Part shown: positions 23,874-32,182 of the stretch, piece after piece
Layout of the letters: every line of letters starts with the position of its first letter
How positions within the stretch are numbered: the first letter of the stretch is position 1
Assembly (NCBI GenBank): GCA_025934375.1
Contig: JAICYD010000077.1
Span: 1-32,224, forward strand
Origin: Streptosporangiaceae bacterium
Lineage (GTDB): Bacteria > Actinomycetota > Actinomycetes > Streptosporangiales > Streptosporangiaceae
Length of the DNA: 32,224 nt
Direction of reading: 5' to 3'
Made by a program: the position numbers and the translations under genes
The notes under the pieces: generated by a model
The model's input: only the letters and a program-made list of their open reading frames with translations
Told to the model about the DNA's origin: nothing
Databases searched by the model: none

Positions 23874-24500
23874 ATGGCGGTGCAAGAGCAGGCTAGGCCC
23901 GGGGGGGTAGCGGACCGAGGCGTCCCGGGCATCATGTCGGGCAAGACGCCAGGCGTGCGGGAAACGCCGCCGCCCGGGCCGGGCGAACTGCGACAGACAC
24001 CGTGGGAGATCGAGGGCCCCTTCTTCCGGCTGGGCGCCCCGCAGCGGTCGAACCTGCTGGAACCCGGCGACAAGCCCGAGATCATCCTCACCGGCCGGAT
24101 CCTGAACGAGAAGGGCACGCCCATCCCGGGGGCGGTCGTGCAGTTCTGGTCCTGTGACCACAAGGGCGAGTACGACATGATCAGCTTCAAGTACACCGGC
24201 TACCAGGTGGCCGACGCTACGGGCCGCTACGAGCTGACCACGATCATCCCCGGCGCCTACCAGCCCCGGGAAGCCAAGCACATCCACGTCAAGGTGCAGG
24301 CGATCAGCAGGCCGGTCACCACCCAGCTGTACTTCGAGGGCGAGCCGGGCAACCAGCTCGACGAGTACTACAACCCCGACCTGGTCATCGCCTGGACGAT
24401 GGGTGAGGACGGCGTCCGGCACGGCACCTTCGACTTCGTCATCGCGCAGTTCACCGACGACGAGAACGTCACCCCGGAAACCCTCGCCGCCCGGGTGTAG
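23874..24500 (+). CDS. Intradiol ring-cleavage dioxygenase
   Basis: The 208-residue non-haem Fe(III) enzyme should open a catechol-type ring between its hydroxyls. The expected ligands are visible: Y100 in WSCDHKGEYD, Y129 in TIIPGAYQ, and H136 and H138 in KHIHVKV, with R132 as the likely catalytic Arg. The Tyr-to-His spacing is short, as in small stand-alone intradiol proteins rather than classical catechol or protocatechuate dioxygenases. A 40-residue Pro/Gly-rich N-terminus precedes the fold, without a clear signal peptide. AAGGAA sits before ATG 23874. No muconate cycloisomerase or pcaG-type partner is nearby, so the substrate is probably not an ordinary catechol. Confidence 0.9.
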   Translation: MAVQEQARPGGVADRGVPGIMSGKTPGVRETPPPGPGELRQTPWEIEGPFFRLGAPQRSNLLEPGDKPEIILTGRILNEKGTPIPGAVVQFWSCDHKGEYDMISFKYTGYQVADATGRYELTTIIPGAYQPREAKHIHVKVQAISRPVTTQLYFEGEPGNQLDEYYNPDLVIAWTMGEDGVRHGTFDFVIAQFTDDENVTPETLAARV

Positions 24501-24528
24501 CGGGCGCGCCAACGAGAGGACGAACGCG

Positions 24529-25563
24529 ATGCGAGGGGACAGCGCGGCCCCGCCGGCCGCTGACTTCCGGTTCGACGTCGACGCCCAGTGGGAGAAGACC
24601 CCGGCCGGGATCACGCACGCCGACGTGTCGGCCGTCGGCGTCGACTCGGCCGACCGGGTGTACCTGCTGACCCGGCACGACGCCAACGTGCTGGTGTACG
24701 AGCCGGACGGCACGTTCATCACCGCCTGGGGCGGAGACAGCTTCACCCGGCCGCACGGGCTGACCGTGGGGCCCGACGACTCGGTGTGGACCGTTGACGA
24801 CGGGGACCACACAGTGCGGAAGTTCTCACCCGAAGGCAAGCCGCTGATGACGCTGGGCCGGCCGGGGCAGCCGTCGGACACCGGCCGGCAGGCCGGCGGC
24901 CCGTTCGCCGTGCACAACGTGGAGACCGTGCTGCGGCCGGGGGAGCCGTTCAACGCCTGCACCAACATGGCGATCAACTCGGCCGGGCGCGTCTACGTCG
25001 CCGACGGGTACGGCAACTGCCGGATCCACGTGTTCTCCGCCGACGGGGAGCTGATCACGTCGTGGGGCGAGGTGGGGGTGGGCCCCGGTGAGTTCCACCT
25101 TCCGCACGGCATCGGGGTCGGCCCCGATGACCGGGTGTTCGTCTGCGACCGCGAGAACGACCGGATCCAGGTCTTCGACCCCGACGGCCGGTACCTGGCC
25201 GAGTGGACCGACGTGCAGCGGCCCTGCCACATCGCCATCGACCCGGACGGCTACTGCTACGTGGCGGAGCTGTGGCGGCCCAAGGGCAAGGGGTCGTTCA
25301 CCCGCGGGTTCATGCGCGAGGACCACCCCGGCCGGGTCACCATCTACGACCGCGACGGCGCCATCGTGGCCCGTTGGGGCGCGAGCACCGTCAGCCGGGC
25401 CGCACCGGGCAACTTCATCGCCCCGCACGGCATCGCCGTCGACTCCCGGGGTGACCTGTACGTCTGCGAGGTCGCCTACACGTTCGGGGTCAAGCAGAAC
25501 GGCATGGACCCGGCCGAGGCCGCCGGCCACCAGATCCAGAAGTTCAGCCGCCGCCGCGCGTAA
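24529..25563 (+). CDS. NHL-repeat beta-propeller protein
   Basis: The 344-residue product consists of repeated NHL-type blades, for example RPHGLTVGPDDSVWTVDDGDHTVRKF, HLPHGIGVGPDDRVFVCDRENDRIQVF and APHGIAVDSRGDLYVCEVAY. These give a six-bladed propeller like the lyase part of peptide-amidating enzymes. No signal peptide is visible, so it is probably cytoplasmic. In such folds the central His residues bind metal, and members include lyases and hydrolases as well as scaffold proteins. GAGAGGA precedes ATG 24529; the frame is open upstream within the dioxygenase gene, but this start is clear. Its place between dioxygenase and MetE-like genes suggests an enzymatic step in the same pathway. Confidence 0.85.
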   Translation: MRGDSAAPPAADFRFDVDAQWEKTPAGITHADVSAVGVDSADRVYLLTRHDANVLVYEPDGTFITAWGGDSFTRPHGLTVGPDDSVWTVDDGDHTVRKFSPEGKPLMTLGRPGQPSDTGRQAGGPFAVHNVETVLRPGEPFNACTNMAINSAGRVYVADGYGNCRIHVFSADGELITSWGEVGVGPGEFHLPHGIGVGPDDRVFVCDRENDRIQVFDPDGRYLAEWTDVQRPCHIAIDPDGYCYVAELWRPKGKGSFTRGFMREDHPGRVTIYDRDGAIVARWGASTVSRAAPGNFIAPHGIAVDSRGDLYVCEVAYTFGVKQNGMDPAEAAGHQIQKFSRRRA

Positions 25564-25595
25564 CCAGGGGCGAAGGCGCAAAGGGAAGAGGGCAC

Positions 25596-26804
25596 ATGAG
25601 GCATAGCACCGACGGGATCCGGTCCACCCACGGCGGGAACCTGCCGCGGCCCGCGCAGTTCGACGCGCTGCTGCAGCGGGGCGCGGTCGTCACCGCCGAG
25701 GTCGCCGGGCAACTGCCCGGCGCGGTGCAGTACGTGGTGGACCGGCAGCTTGACTGCGGCGTCACCGTGATCAACGACGGCGAGTACGTCAAGGCGGCGG
25801 GGGGCGGCTCGTACGCGGGATACATCCACCAGCGGGTGACCGGATGGGAAGACCTGCCCGTGGACCCGGCCCGGCCGGCCAAGCGGGACGGGGTGGGCGG
25901 GCGGGAACGCCGGATGTTCCCGGGGTTCTTCGAGTCGGGGCTGTGGCTGCAGGGGTCGGGCGGTCCGGTGCGGCCGGGGTACTTCAAGCCCGGCCGGCCG
26001 CCGGAGCGGACCACGGAGTGGGTGGCGACCGGCCCGGTCGCCTACAACGGGCACGCGGCCATCAAGGCCGACGTGGACGCGCTCACCAAGGCGCTGGCGG
26101 GCAAGCCCGCCGAGGTGGAGGGCTTCGTGGCGGCGCTGGGCCCGCTGAGCCTGGGCGCGGGGGCGCGCAACGAGCACTACTCCTCGGAAGAGGAGTACAT
26201 GATGGCGGTCGCCGAGGTGGTCCGCGAGGAGTACAAGGCGATCACCGACGCCGGGTTCATCGTGCAGGTCGACGAGCCGGAGTTCGCGACCTCCTGGCAG
26301 TTCTACCCGGACTGGGACGTGCCCAGGTACCGCGAGTACCTGGAGTTCTGCGTGGCGGTCATCAACCACGCGCTGCAGGGCATCCCCGCGGACCAGGTCC
26401 GGTTCCACGTGTGCTGGGGGAGCGGGCACCGGCCGCACGTCACCGACATCGACCTCATCGACATCGCCGACCTGATGCTGAAGATCAACGCCCAGGCCTA
26501 CTCGGTCGAGGCCGGGAACGTCCGGCACGCCCACGAGTGGACCGTATGGCGCGACGTCAAGCTGCCCGACGGCAAGATCCTGGTCCCCGGGGTCATCTCG
26601 CACGCCACCGACCTCGTCGAGGCGCCCGGCCTGGTCGCCGAGCGGCTGGTCAACTACGCCAGCGTGGTCGGCCGGGAGAACGTCCAGGCCGGCACGGACT
26701 GCGGCATCGGGTCGCGGGTCGGCCACGAGGAAATCGTCTGGGCCAAGCTGCGGGCGATGGCGCTGGGCTGCGAGCTGGCCAGCAAGCAACTGTGGGGCAA
26801 GTGA
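25596..26804 (+). CDS. MetE-like protein 2
   Basis: This 402-residue paralogue of the gene at 22645-23805 has the same zinc set: H271 and C273 in RFHVCWG, E305 in YSVEAGN and C369 in GTDCGI. It also shares EEYMMAVAEVVREEYKAI and DGKILVPGVISH with paralogue 1. It differs by a longer insert at about 70-140 (ERRMFPGFFESGLWLQ region), and it has GSGHRPH where the other has GSWHVPH. It may form a heteromer with paralogue 1 or act on a second intermediate. ATG 25596 is preceded by a purine-rich GGGAAGAGGG. It is followed immediately by the amidohydrolase gene. Confidence 0.85.
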   Translation: MRHSTDGIRSTHGGNLPRPAQFDALLQRGAVVTAEVAGQLPGAVQYVVDRQLDCGVTVINDGEYVKAAGGGSYAGYIHQRVTGWEDLPVDPARPAKRDGVGGRERRMFPGFFESGLWLQGSGGPVRPGYFKPGRPPERTTEWVATGPVAYNGHAAIKADVDALTKALAGKPAEVEGFVAALGPLSLGAGARNEHYSSEEEYMMAVAEVVREEYKAITDAGFIVQVDEPEFATSWQFYPDWDVPRYREYLEFCVAVINHALQGIPADQVRFHVCWGSGHRPHVTDIDLIDIADLMLKINAQAYSVEAGNVRHAHEWTVWRDVKLPDGKILVPGVISHATDLVEAPGLVAERLVNYASVVGRENVQAGTDCGIGSRVGHEEIVWAKLRAMALGCELASKQLWGK

Positions 26805-26809
26805 GATGG

Positions 26810-26841
26810 GCGGTGCGACATATGAGCGGTGCGACGTATGA
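26810..26841. repeat. 16-bp tandem duplication at the amidohydrolase start
   Basis: GCGGTGCGACATATGA and GCGGTGCGACGTATGA lie side by side, differing at one base. The first holds the chosen ATG, and the second holds an out-of-frame ATG. The duplication may have created or moved the translation start. Confidence 0.75.
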
Positions 26842-28051
26842 CCTGCTGATCAAGGGCGGCCATGTCCTCGATCCCGGGCAGGGGCTGGACGGTGCGCTGG
26901 ACATCGCGGTCGCCGGGGGCAAGATCGCGCGGGTCGCCGCGGACATCCCGGCCGAGGACGCCGCGCGCGTCCTGGAGATCCGCGGCGCGGGACGCCATGT
27001 CGTCCCCGGCCTGATCGACGCGCACGCGCACGTCGCCAACGGCGCGATCACCGAGGGCGTCGGCATGGGCAACTGCGACGCCGACGCGATCGGCGTGCAC
27101 TCCGGCGTGACCACGATCTTGGACTGCGGCTCGGTGGGCGTCGCCAACCTCGGCGTCTTCCCCGCCTGGATCTTGCCCAAGGCCAAGACCCGGGTCATCA
27201 CCATGGTGAACGCCGGCAGCTACGCGCACACCATGCCGGGCCCTGCCGACGTGAACTCGCTGGACGACATCAACCGGGACGCGCTGCAGCGGGCCGCCGA
27301 GCACAACCCCGGCCTCATCTCCGGGGTCAAGCTGCGCATCGCCGGCCCGATCTTCTCCTCGATCGGCGAGGACATCATCACCAAGGCGAAGGCGGCGGCC
27401 AGCGACCTCGGCGTCCCGCTGATGGTCCACATCGGCGACCCCGGTGCCAACAACGACGCCGCGGCGGCGCAGCGGCGCGGCGAGCTGACCCGCTTCCTGC
27501 TGCGCACCTTCGAGCCCGGCGACATCCTCACCCACTTGTGCACGCCGAACTCCGGCCGGGTCCTCGACCCGACGGGCAAGCCCTACCCGGAGGTCGCCGA
27601 GGCCCGCGCGAACGGCGTCGTCCTCGACTCGGCGCTCGGGCGCGGCAACTTCGGCATCGAGGTGGCCCGCCGCCAGGCGGACCTCGGCCTGTACCCCGAC
27701 ACCATCAGCAGTGACCTGACCGCGTTCGGGCAGACCTTCCACAGCCTGCTGGAGTGCATGGCCAAGTTCATGTCGATCGGCTACACGCTGGCCGACGTGG
27801 TCAAGGCGACCACCGCCAGCGCGGCGGCCCTGCTCGGCCTGCAGGACGAGATCGGGGCGATCGCCGTCGGGCGGGACGCCGACCTGAGCATCATCGACGT
27901 GGTCGAAGGCGACTTCACCTTCACCGACACGACCGGCCAGGCCTTCCGCGGCGGCTACGGCCTGGTCCCCGTGCGCACCGTCAAGGCCGGCGAGGAATTC
28001 TCGCCCGGCTGGGGGACCCATCCATGGGGATGGCTTCCCGCCTTGGCATAG
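26822..28051 (+). CDS. Dihydroorotase-like amidohydrolase (binuclear metal type)
   Basis: The 409-residue amidohydrolase-superfamily enzyme should hydrolyse a cyclic amide, amide or ester. The binuclear metal set is complete: HAH at 68-70, K170 in GVKLRI as the likely carboxylated lysine, H203 in MVHIGDP, H238 in LTHLC and D298 in ISSDLT. The sequence is closest in style to the amidohydrolase/deacetylase metallohydrolases rather than true dihydroorotases. ATG 26822 is used; GTG 26801 and GTG 26813 are in frame and possible. The start region is duplicated as two 16-base units (26810-26825 and 26826-26841). The last 71 bases overlap the convergent BrkB-type gene. Last gene of the catabolic run. 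Confidence 0.88.
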   Translation: MSGATYDLLIKGGHVLDPGQGLDGALDIAVAGGKIARVAADIPAEDAARVLEIRGAGRHVVPGLIDAHAHVANGAITEGVGMGNCDADAIGVHSGVTTILDCGSVGVANLGVFPAWILPKAKTRVITMVNAGSYAHTMPGPADVNSLDDINRDALQRAAEHNPGLISGVKLRIAGPIFSSIGEDIITKAKAAASDLGVPLMVHIGDPGANNDAAAAQRRGELTRFLLRTFEPGDILTHLCTPNSGRVLDPTGKPYPEVAEARANGVVLDSALGRGNFGIEVARRQADLGLYPDTISSDLTAFGQTFHSLLECMAKFMSIGYTLADVVKATTASAAALLGLQDEIGAIAVGRDADLSIIDVVEGDFTFTDTTGQAFRGGYGLVPVRTVKAGEEFSPGWGTHPWGWLPALA

Positions 28052-29096
28052 GGTCATCCGGGGTGGTCTGCGGCTCGGGCTGGTCGGCGTCGCGGGCGTG
28101 CTCGATGGCGTCGGTGGCGGCCTGGGCGGCCGCGTGGTCGCCGAAGCCGACGCCGATCACCTGGTCGTCACGGCGCTGCTCGGCGTGGACGAGGGCGGAG
28201 AGCACCCGCCGGTCTGCTTCCGTGGGGTCGCCGCCGAGCGGCAGGGCCCGCGGGTAGAGCCGCCGGGACAAGACGGGATTGAGCTCGGCGGCGTAGATGC
28301 TCAGCTTGGCCAGCAGCAGGAGGAACGCCACGATCCCGATGACGGCGCCGAACGCGCCGTAGGCCGCCGAGCTGTGCTTCAGCTGGTGGTTGACCAGCCC
28401 GGTGCCGATGGTGATCAGCGCGGTGAACGCGATCCCGCCGAGGATCGCCCCGGGCAGATGGCCGCGCGGGCCCACCACCTTGGCGGTCAGCAGGGTGAAG
28501 GTGGCGAAGTACAGGGCGATGTTGAGGATCAGCAGGCCCGCCAGGACCGGGATCCTGATCGCGTAGTTCGTCGTGCCGCCGGTGGCGTAGCTGGTGATGG
28601 CCGCGTTGATCAGGAAGGCGCTGCCGATGGTGATCAGCCCGGCGAGGCTGCGCCCGAGCCGCGGCAGGAAGCCGGTCCGCTCGACCTGCGGGATGTTCCA
28701 GACCATGGCCATCGCCTGCTGCGCGGTCTGGGTCACGCCCTGCGCGCCGTACAGCGAGCCGAGCAGGCCGATGACCAGCCCGGCCGCGCTGCCGTGAAGG
28801 GCATGCGGGTTCTCGGGGTTGAAGCTGGACCCGATCACCGGGAACTGGTGCAGCGTGCGCAGGATGCTCGTGCCGATGGACTCCAAGCCGACGTACCCGA
28901 ACAAGGTCAGCACGACCAGCAGCAGCGGGAAGATCGCGGTGAACCCGTACCAGGCCAGCGCCACGACCACCAGGTTGGCGTTGTCGTCGCCGAACTTCTT
29001 CACCACCGCGTACGGCACGCCCGTCCACCCTGTCCGCCGTTGCCAGCGGTCCAGTGCGCCCATCACCTTGTTCAACGGCTTCATCGCGTTCATCAC
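27981..29096 (-). CDS. YihY/BrkB-family inner-membrane protein
   Basis: The 371-residue protein has the YihY/virulence factor BrkB pattern (formerly mis-named RNase BN). After a soluble N-terminus there are about six hydrophobic segments, with LAWYGFTAIFPLLLVVLTLFGYVGL, GLLGSLYGAQGVTQTAQQAMAMVWNIP, and LPGAILGGIAFTALITIGTGLVNHQL. A hydrophilic, charged C-terminal tail of about 90 residues follows NPVLSRRLYPR. The function of the family is not settled; transport or export has been proposed. Its 3' end runs 71 bases into the convergent amidohydrolase gene. The SDR gene lies 37 bp upstream on the same strand. Confidence 0.88.
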   Translation of the reverse strand: MMNAMKPLNKVMGALDRWQRRTGWTGVPYAVVKKFGDDNANLVVVALAWYGFTAIFPLLLVVLTLFGYVGLESIGTSILRTLHQFPVIGSSFNPENPHALHGSAAGLVIGLLGSLYGAQGVTQTAQQAMAMVWNIPQVERTGFLPRLGRSLAGLITIGSAFLINAAITSYATGGTTNYAIRIPVLAGLLILNIALYFATFTLLTAKVVGPRGHLPGAILGGIAFTALITIGTGLVNHQLKHSSAAYGAFGAVIGIVAFLLLLAKLSIYAAELNPVLSRRLYPRALPLGGDPTEADRRVLSALVHAEQRRDDQVIGVGFGDHAAAQAATDAIEHARDADQPEPQTTPDDPMPRREAIPMDGSPSRARIPRRP

Positions 29097-29133
29097 GGCA
29101 GGCAGCTACCCCGGGACCGGATTACAAACGCCG

Positions 29134-29889
29134 TCAGCCGCCGAGGGCGCGCCCGCCGTCGACGACGATGCGCTGGCCGGTAATGAACCCGGCGCCCGCG
29201 GAGGCCAGGAAGCTCACGGCGTGGGCGATGTCGGCGGGGGTCCCCATCCGCCCGAGTGGCACCGTGGCCAGGTAGGCGTCCATGACGGCGCCGGGGACGC
29301 CGGCATGGCGTTCCACGGGGACGAAGCCGGGGGCAACCGTGTTCACCGTGATGCCGAGCGGGCCCAGCTCCCGGGCCCAGCTGCGGGCCAGCCCGACCTG
29401 CGCGGCCTTGGCGGTGACGTACGCGGACCGGTTCGGCGGCGGCCGGTCGGCGACCTCGGAGTCCACGTGCACGATGCGCCCGTAGCGCCGGTCCCGCATT
29501 CCGGGCAGCACGGCCCGGCCGAGCAGCACCGGGCTCTTGACGAAGAAGTCCAGCTGGGCCAGGTGATCGGCCCAGGCCACGTCGGCCAGCGGGATATCGG
29601 GCTGCGGGCCGGTGGCGTTGATGACCAGCACGTCAACCGGGCCGAGGCGGTCCGCGATCGCGGTGACCAGCCCGGCGGCCTGCTCCTCATCGGTGACGTC
29701 GGCGCAAAAGCCCTCGGCGCGGCCGCCGCCGGCGCGGATGGCGGCGGCGACGGCGGCCACCTGCTCATCGCCGGGCGGGCCGTTGACCGCGACCGCGAGG
29801 CCATCATCGGCCAGCCGCCGTGCGATCACCGCCCCCAGGCCCCGCGAACTCCCCGTTACCAGGGCGACCCGCCCATGCGCAGCGACCAT
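29134..29889 (-). CDS. Short-chain dehydrogenase/reductase
   Basis: The 251-residue Rossmann enzyme has the cofactor motif TGSSRGLG at 13-20, NATG in place of NNAG, and the catalytic Ser in HVDSEVAD with YVTAK. The C-terminus is GFITGQRIVVDGG, as in FabG-like classical SDRs. It should reduce or oxidise a carbonyl or alcohol with NAD(P)H; the substrate is unknown. ATG 29889 gives the family's normal N-terminus, though its ribosome-binding site is weak. It is divergent from the large membrane protein gene, with only about 65 bp between starts. Confidence 0.9.
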   Translation of the reverse strand: MVAAHGRVALVTGSSRGLGAVIARRLADDGLAVAVNGPPGDEQVAAVAAAIRAGGGRAEGFCADVTDEEQAAGLVTAIADRLGPVDVLVINATGPQPDIPLADVAWADHLAQLDFFVKSPVLLGRAVLPGMRDRRYGRIVHVDSEVADRPPPNRSAYVTAKAAQVGLARSWARELGPLGITVNTVAPGFVPVERHAGVPGAVMDAYLATVPLGRMGTPADIAHAVSFLASAGAGFITGQRIVVDGGRALGG

Positions 29890-29953
29890 ACTGCGATGAT
29901 CTCACGCCGATTCCGGTGAGTTCGCCACGCGACGGCGGGCGCCGGGCGGCACA

Positions 29954-32182
29954 ATGAGGCCGATGACCGCTAGCTCGCAGGCCCCTGGCACCAGCCCGCC
30001 GGCCGCCGCGTCCGGCGCGCGGGCGCCCGCGGCGGGCGACCGGGACCCGGCGGGCCTGCTGCTGGCCCGCCTGAGTGTCGCCCCCGCGCTCATCGCGACA
30101 GCGTTCCTGCTGGTCAGCTTCCCGCTGCTGGTCATCGGGGAGTTCCGCCCGGTCCCGGTGATCGCCCTGAGCGCGATCGCGGCGACGCTGCTCACCTGGC
30201 GAGGGCTGCTGCGCTGGCGAGGGGCGGTCGCGCTGCCCGGGCTGCGCGTGCCACCGGACCTCCGCTCGGGCGCGGCCGCCGACCCGCGCCCGTGGGCGCA
30301 GCCGGGCGATCTCGCCGGCGGCGGCGACGCGCGGCGCACACCGTGGTGGGCTGCGCTCAGCGTGCTGGTGATCGCGGGCGGGTTCTTCGCGTTCCAGGCC
30401 GCCCACCACTCGCAGTTCCTCGTCATCAGCCGCGACCCCGGCGCGTACATGCAGTTCGGAGCGTGGATCGCGGGCCACGGGGCGCTGCCCATCCAGACCA
30501 GCCCGGGAGCGTTCGGCGGCGCGAAGGGCATCACCTTCGGCGGTTTCGCCATGTACCAGGTCGGCACCACCGTGGTTCCCCAGTTCATGGCGGGGCTGCC
30601 GATGGCGCTGGCGGTGGGCTGGTGGCTTTTCGGCGTCAACGGCGCCCTGCTGACCGCGCCATTGCTCGGCGCCGCCGCGGTCGTCGTGTTCGCCGGGCTG
30701 GCCGCGCGCCTGGCCGGGGCCCGCTGGGCGCCGCTGGCCGCGCTGGTCATCGCGGTGTCGGAGCCGCTGATGTTCACCAGCCGGTCGACCTACAGCGAGC
30801 CGCTGGCGCTCATCATGTTCCTCGGCGGCTTGTCCCTCGTCATCGACTCGCTGCGCGCCGAGCGGGGCGCCCGGGCGCTGGCGCTGCTGGCCGGGCTGGC
30901 CCTCGGCACCTGCCTGCTGGTGCGCATCGACGCCCCGGCCGACGCGCTGCCGGTCATCCCGTACGCCGGCTGGCTGCTGGCGCGCGGCCGGCGGCAGGCG
31001 ACGCCGATGATCACCGGCCTGGCGATCGGGTGGGCGGGGGGCGCCTGGGACGCGATCTTCGCGAGCTTCCCCTACGTGTTCCAGACGAACAAGTCCTCCT
31101 CGGTCCCGATGGTCGCGATCATCGCGGTCACTATCGTCCTCACGGTGGCGGGCGCCTGGTGGCTGCGCCGGCGGGCGCGGGCCGCCCGCGCCCTGCCGCG
31201 GGCCGGCGAGCACTGGCTGCTGCCCACCTGGCTGCCCGCGTTCCTGGTGGTCCTGCCGTTCTGCGTGCTGGCCGGGTTCGCGGCCCGGTCGCACGTCCAG
31301 CCCGGCTACGCCGGGGAGCACTACGCGCAGCTCGCGCTGCACTGGGTGTACTGGTACCTCGGCGGCCCGGCGATCGCCCTGGCCGCGGTCGGGGCGGCCG
31401 TCTTGTCCCGGGGCTGCCTGCGTGGCCAGTGGCCATCGTGGGCGCTGCCGCTGATGGTTTTCTCCTGGGGCATCGTGACGTTCTTGTACCGGCCCGGGAT
31501 CACGCCTGACCAGCCGTGGGCCAGCCGCCGCCTGGTGCCGGTGGTGTTGCCGGGCTTCATCATGCTGGCGGTGTGGACGGTCGCGTGGGCAGGCGGCAAG
31601 CTCCGGACACCGGGGCGCCGCCGGGGCACAGCCTTGAGCGCCCATGGCACAGCCTTGAGCGCCCATGGCACAGCCTTGAGCGCCCATGGCACAGCCGCCG
31701 CTGGGGTCGCCGCCGCGTGCGCGGTGCTGCTGGTGGTCCCGGCCGCGCTCGGCGCCCGCGAGACCGCGCTCAAGCGCACCTACGCCAACCAGGTGGCGGC
31801 CATCTCCGGGCTATGCGACCGGGTCCCCGGGGACGCGTCGGTGCTCATCATCGACGGGCCGGCCGCCGACCGCTGGGCGGAGGTGGTCCGGGGCATGTGC
31901 GACGTGCCCGTCGCCCGCTTCCCCGACAGCGCGCGCCCGTCCAGCCATCCCGAGGCGCCGGCGGCGCTGGTGAGCGCGGCTATCGCCGGCATCGAGCGGG
32001 CCGGGCGGCGCCCGGTGCTGCTCGCGGCGACGCGGGCGGAACTGGCCCCCTTCGCGGGCAAGGGGGCCATCACGCACGCGGTGAACCTGCCGACCACCGG
32101 AGATGGCCGGTACCTGCTGTCCAGGCCGTACAACGTGACCAGGGGAAACCTGACCGCCTGGATGTGGGAGCCAAACCGCTGA
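29954..32182 (+). CDS. Large multi-spanning membrane protein, GT-C/ArnT-like
   Basis: The 742-residue product has an Ala/Pro-rich N-terminus, then roughly ten or more hydrophobic segments and a soluble C-terminal domain of about 160 residues. SRDPGAYMQFG after the second hydrophobic stretch resembles the acidic first-loop motif of GT-C glycosyltransferases, which move sugars from polyprenyl-phosphate carriers. The middle TYSEPLALIMFLGG and the later RRLVPVVLPGF fit polytopic glycosyltransferase-like proteins of actinobacteria. The assignment to GT-C is by layout only. A second start, ATG 29963, is three codons on. A perfect 21-bp repeat (three copies) inserts GTALSAH units before the last membrane segment. 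Confidence 0.65.
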   Translation: MRPMTASSQAPGTSPPAAASGARAPAAGDRDPAGLLLARLSVAPALIATAFLLVSFPLLVIGEFRPVPVIALSAIAATLLTWRGLLRWRGAVALPGLRVPPDLRSGAAADPRPWAQPGDLAGGGDARRTPWWAALSVLVIAGGFFAFQAAHHSQFLVISRDPGAYMQFGAWIAGHGALPIQTSPGAFGGAKGITFGGFAMYQVGTTVVPQFMAGLPMALAVGWWLFGVNGALLTAPLLGAAAVVVFAGLAARLAGARWAPLAALVIAVSEPLMFTSRSTYSEPLALIMFLGGLSLVIDSLRAERGARALALLAGLALGTCLLVRIDAPADALPVIPYAGWLLARGRRQATPMITGLAIGWAGGAWDAIFASFPYVFQTNKSSSVPMVAIIAVTIVLTVAGAWWLRRRARAARALPRAGEHWLLPTWLPAFLVVLPFCVLAGFAARSHVQPGYAGEHYAQLALHWVYWYLGGPAIALAAVGAAVLSRGCLRGQWPSWALPLMVFSWGIVTFLYRPGITPDQPWASRRLVPVVLPGFIMLAVWTVAWAGGKLRTPGRRRGTALSAHGTALSAHGTALSAHGTAAAGVAAACAVLLVVPAALGARETALKRTYANQVAAISGLCDRVPGDASVLIIDGPAADRWAEVVRGMCDVPVARFPDSARPSSHPEAPAALVSAAIAGIERAGRRPVLLAATRAELAPFAGKGAITHAVNLPTTGDGRYLLSRPYNVTRGNLTAWMWEPNR
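31625..31696. repeat. Perfect 21-bp tandem repeat, 3.4 copies, in frame
   Basis: Three exact 21-base units (31625-31645, 31646-31666, 31667-31687) and a partial fourth encode GTALSAH repeats. They sit in a basic loop between hydrophobic segments of the large membrane protein. Exact identity points to recent slippage and likely variation in copy number among strains. Confidence 0.9.

Noticed and set aside
29804..31687. Minus-strand frame of 627 codons under the SDR and membrane protein genes
   Set aside because: Begins in the 21-bp repeat and runs through two real genes; shadow frame.
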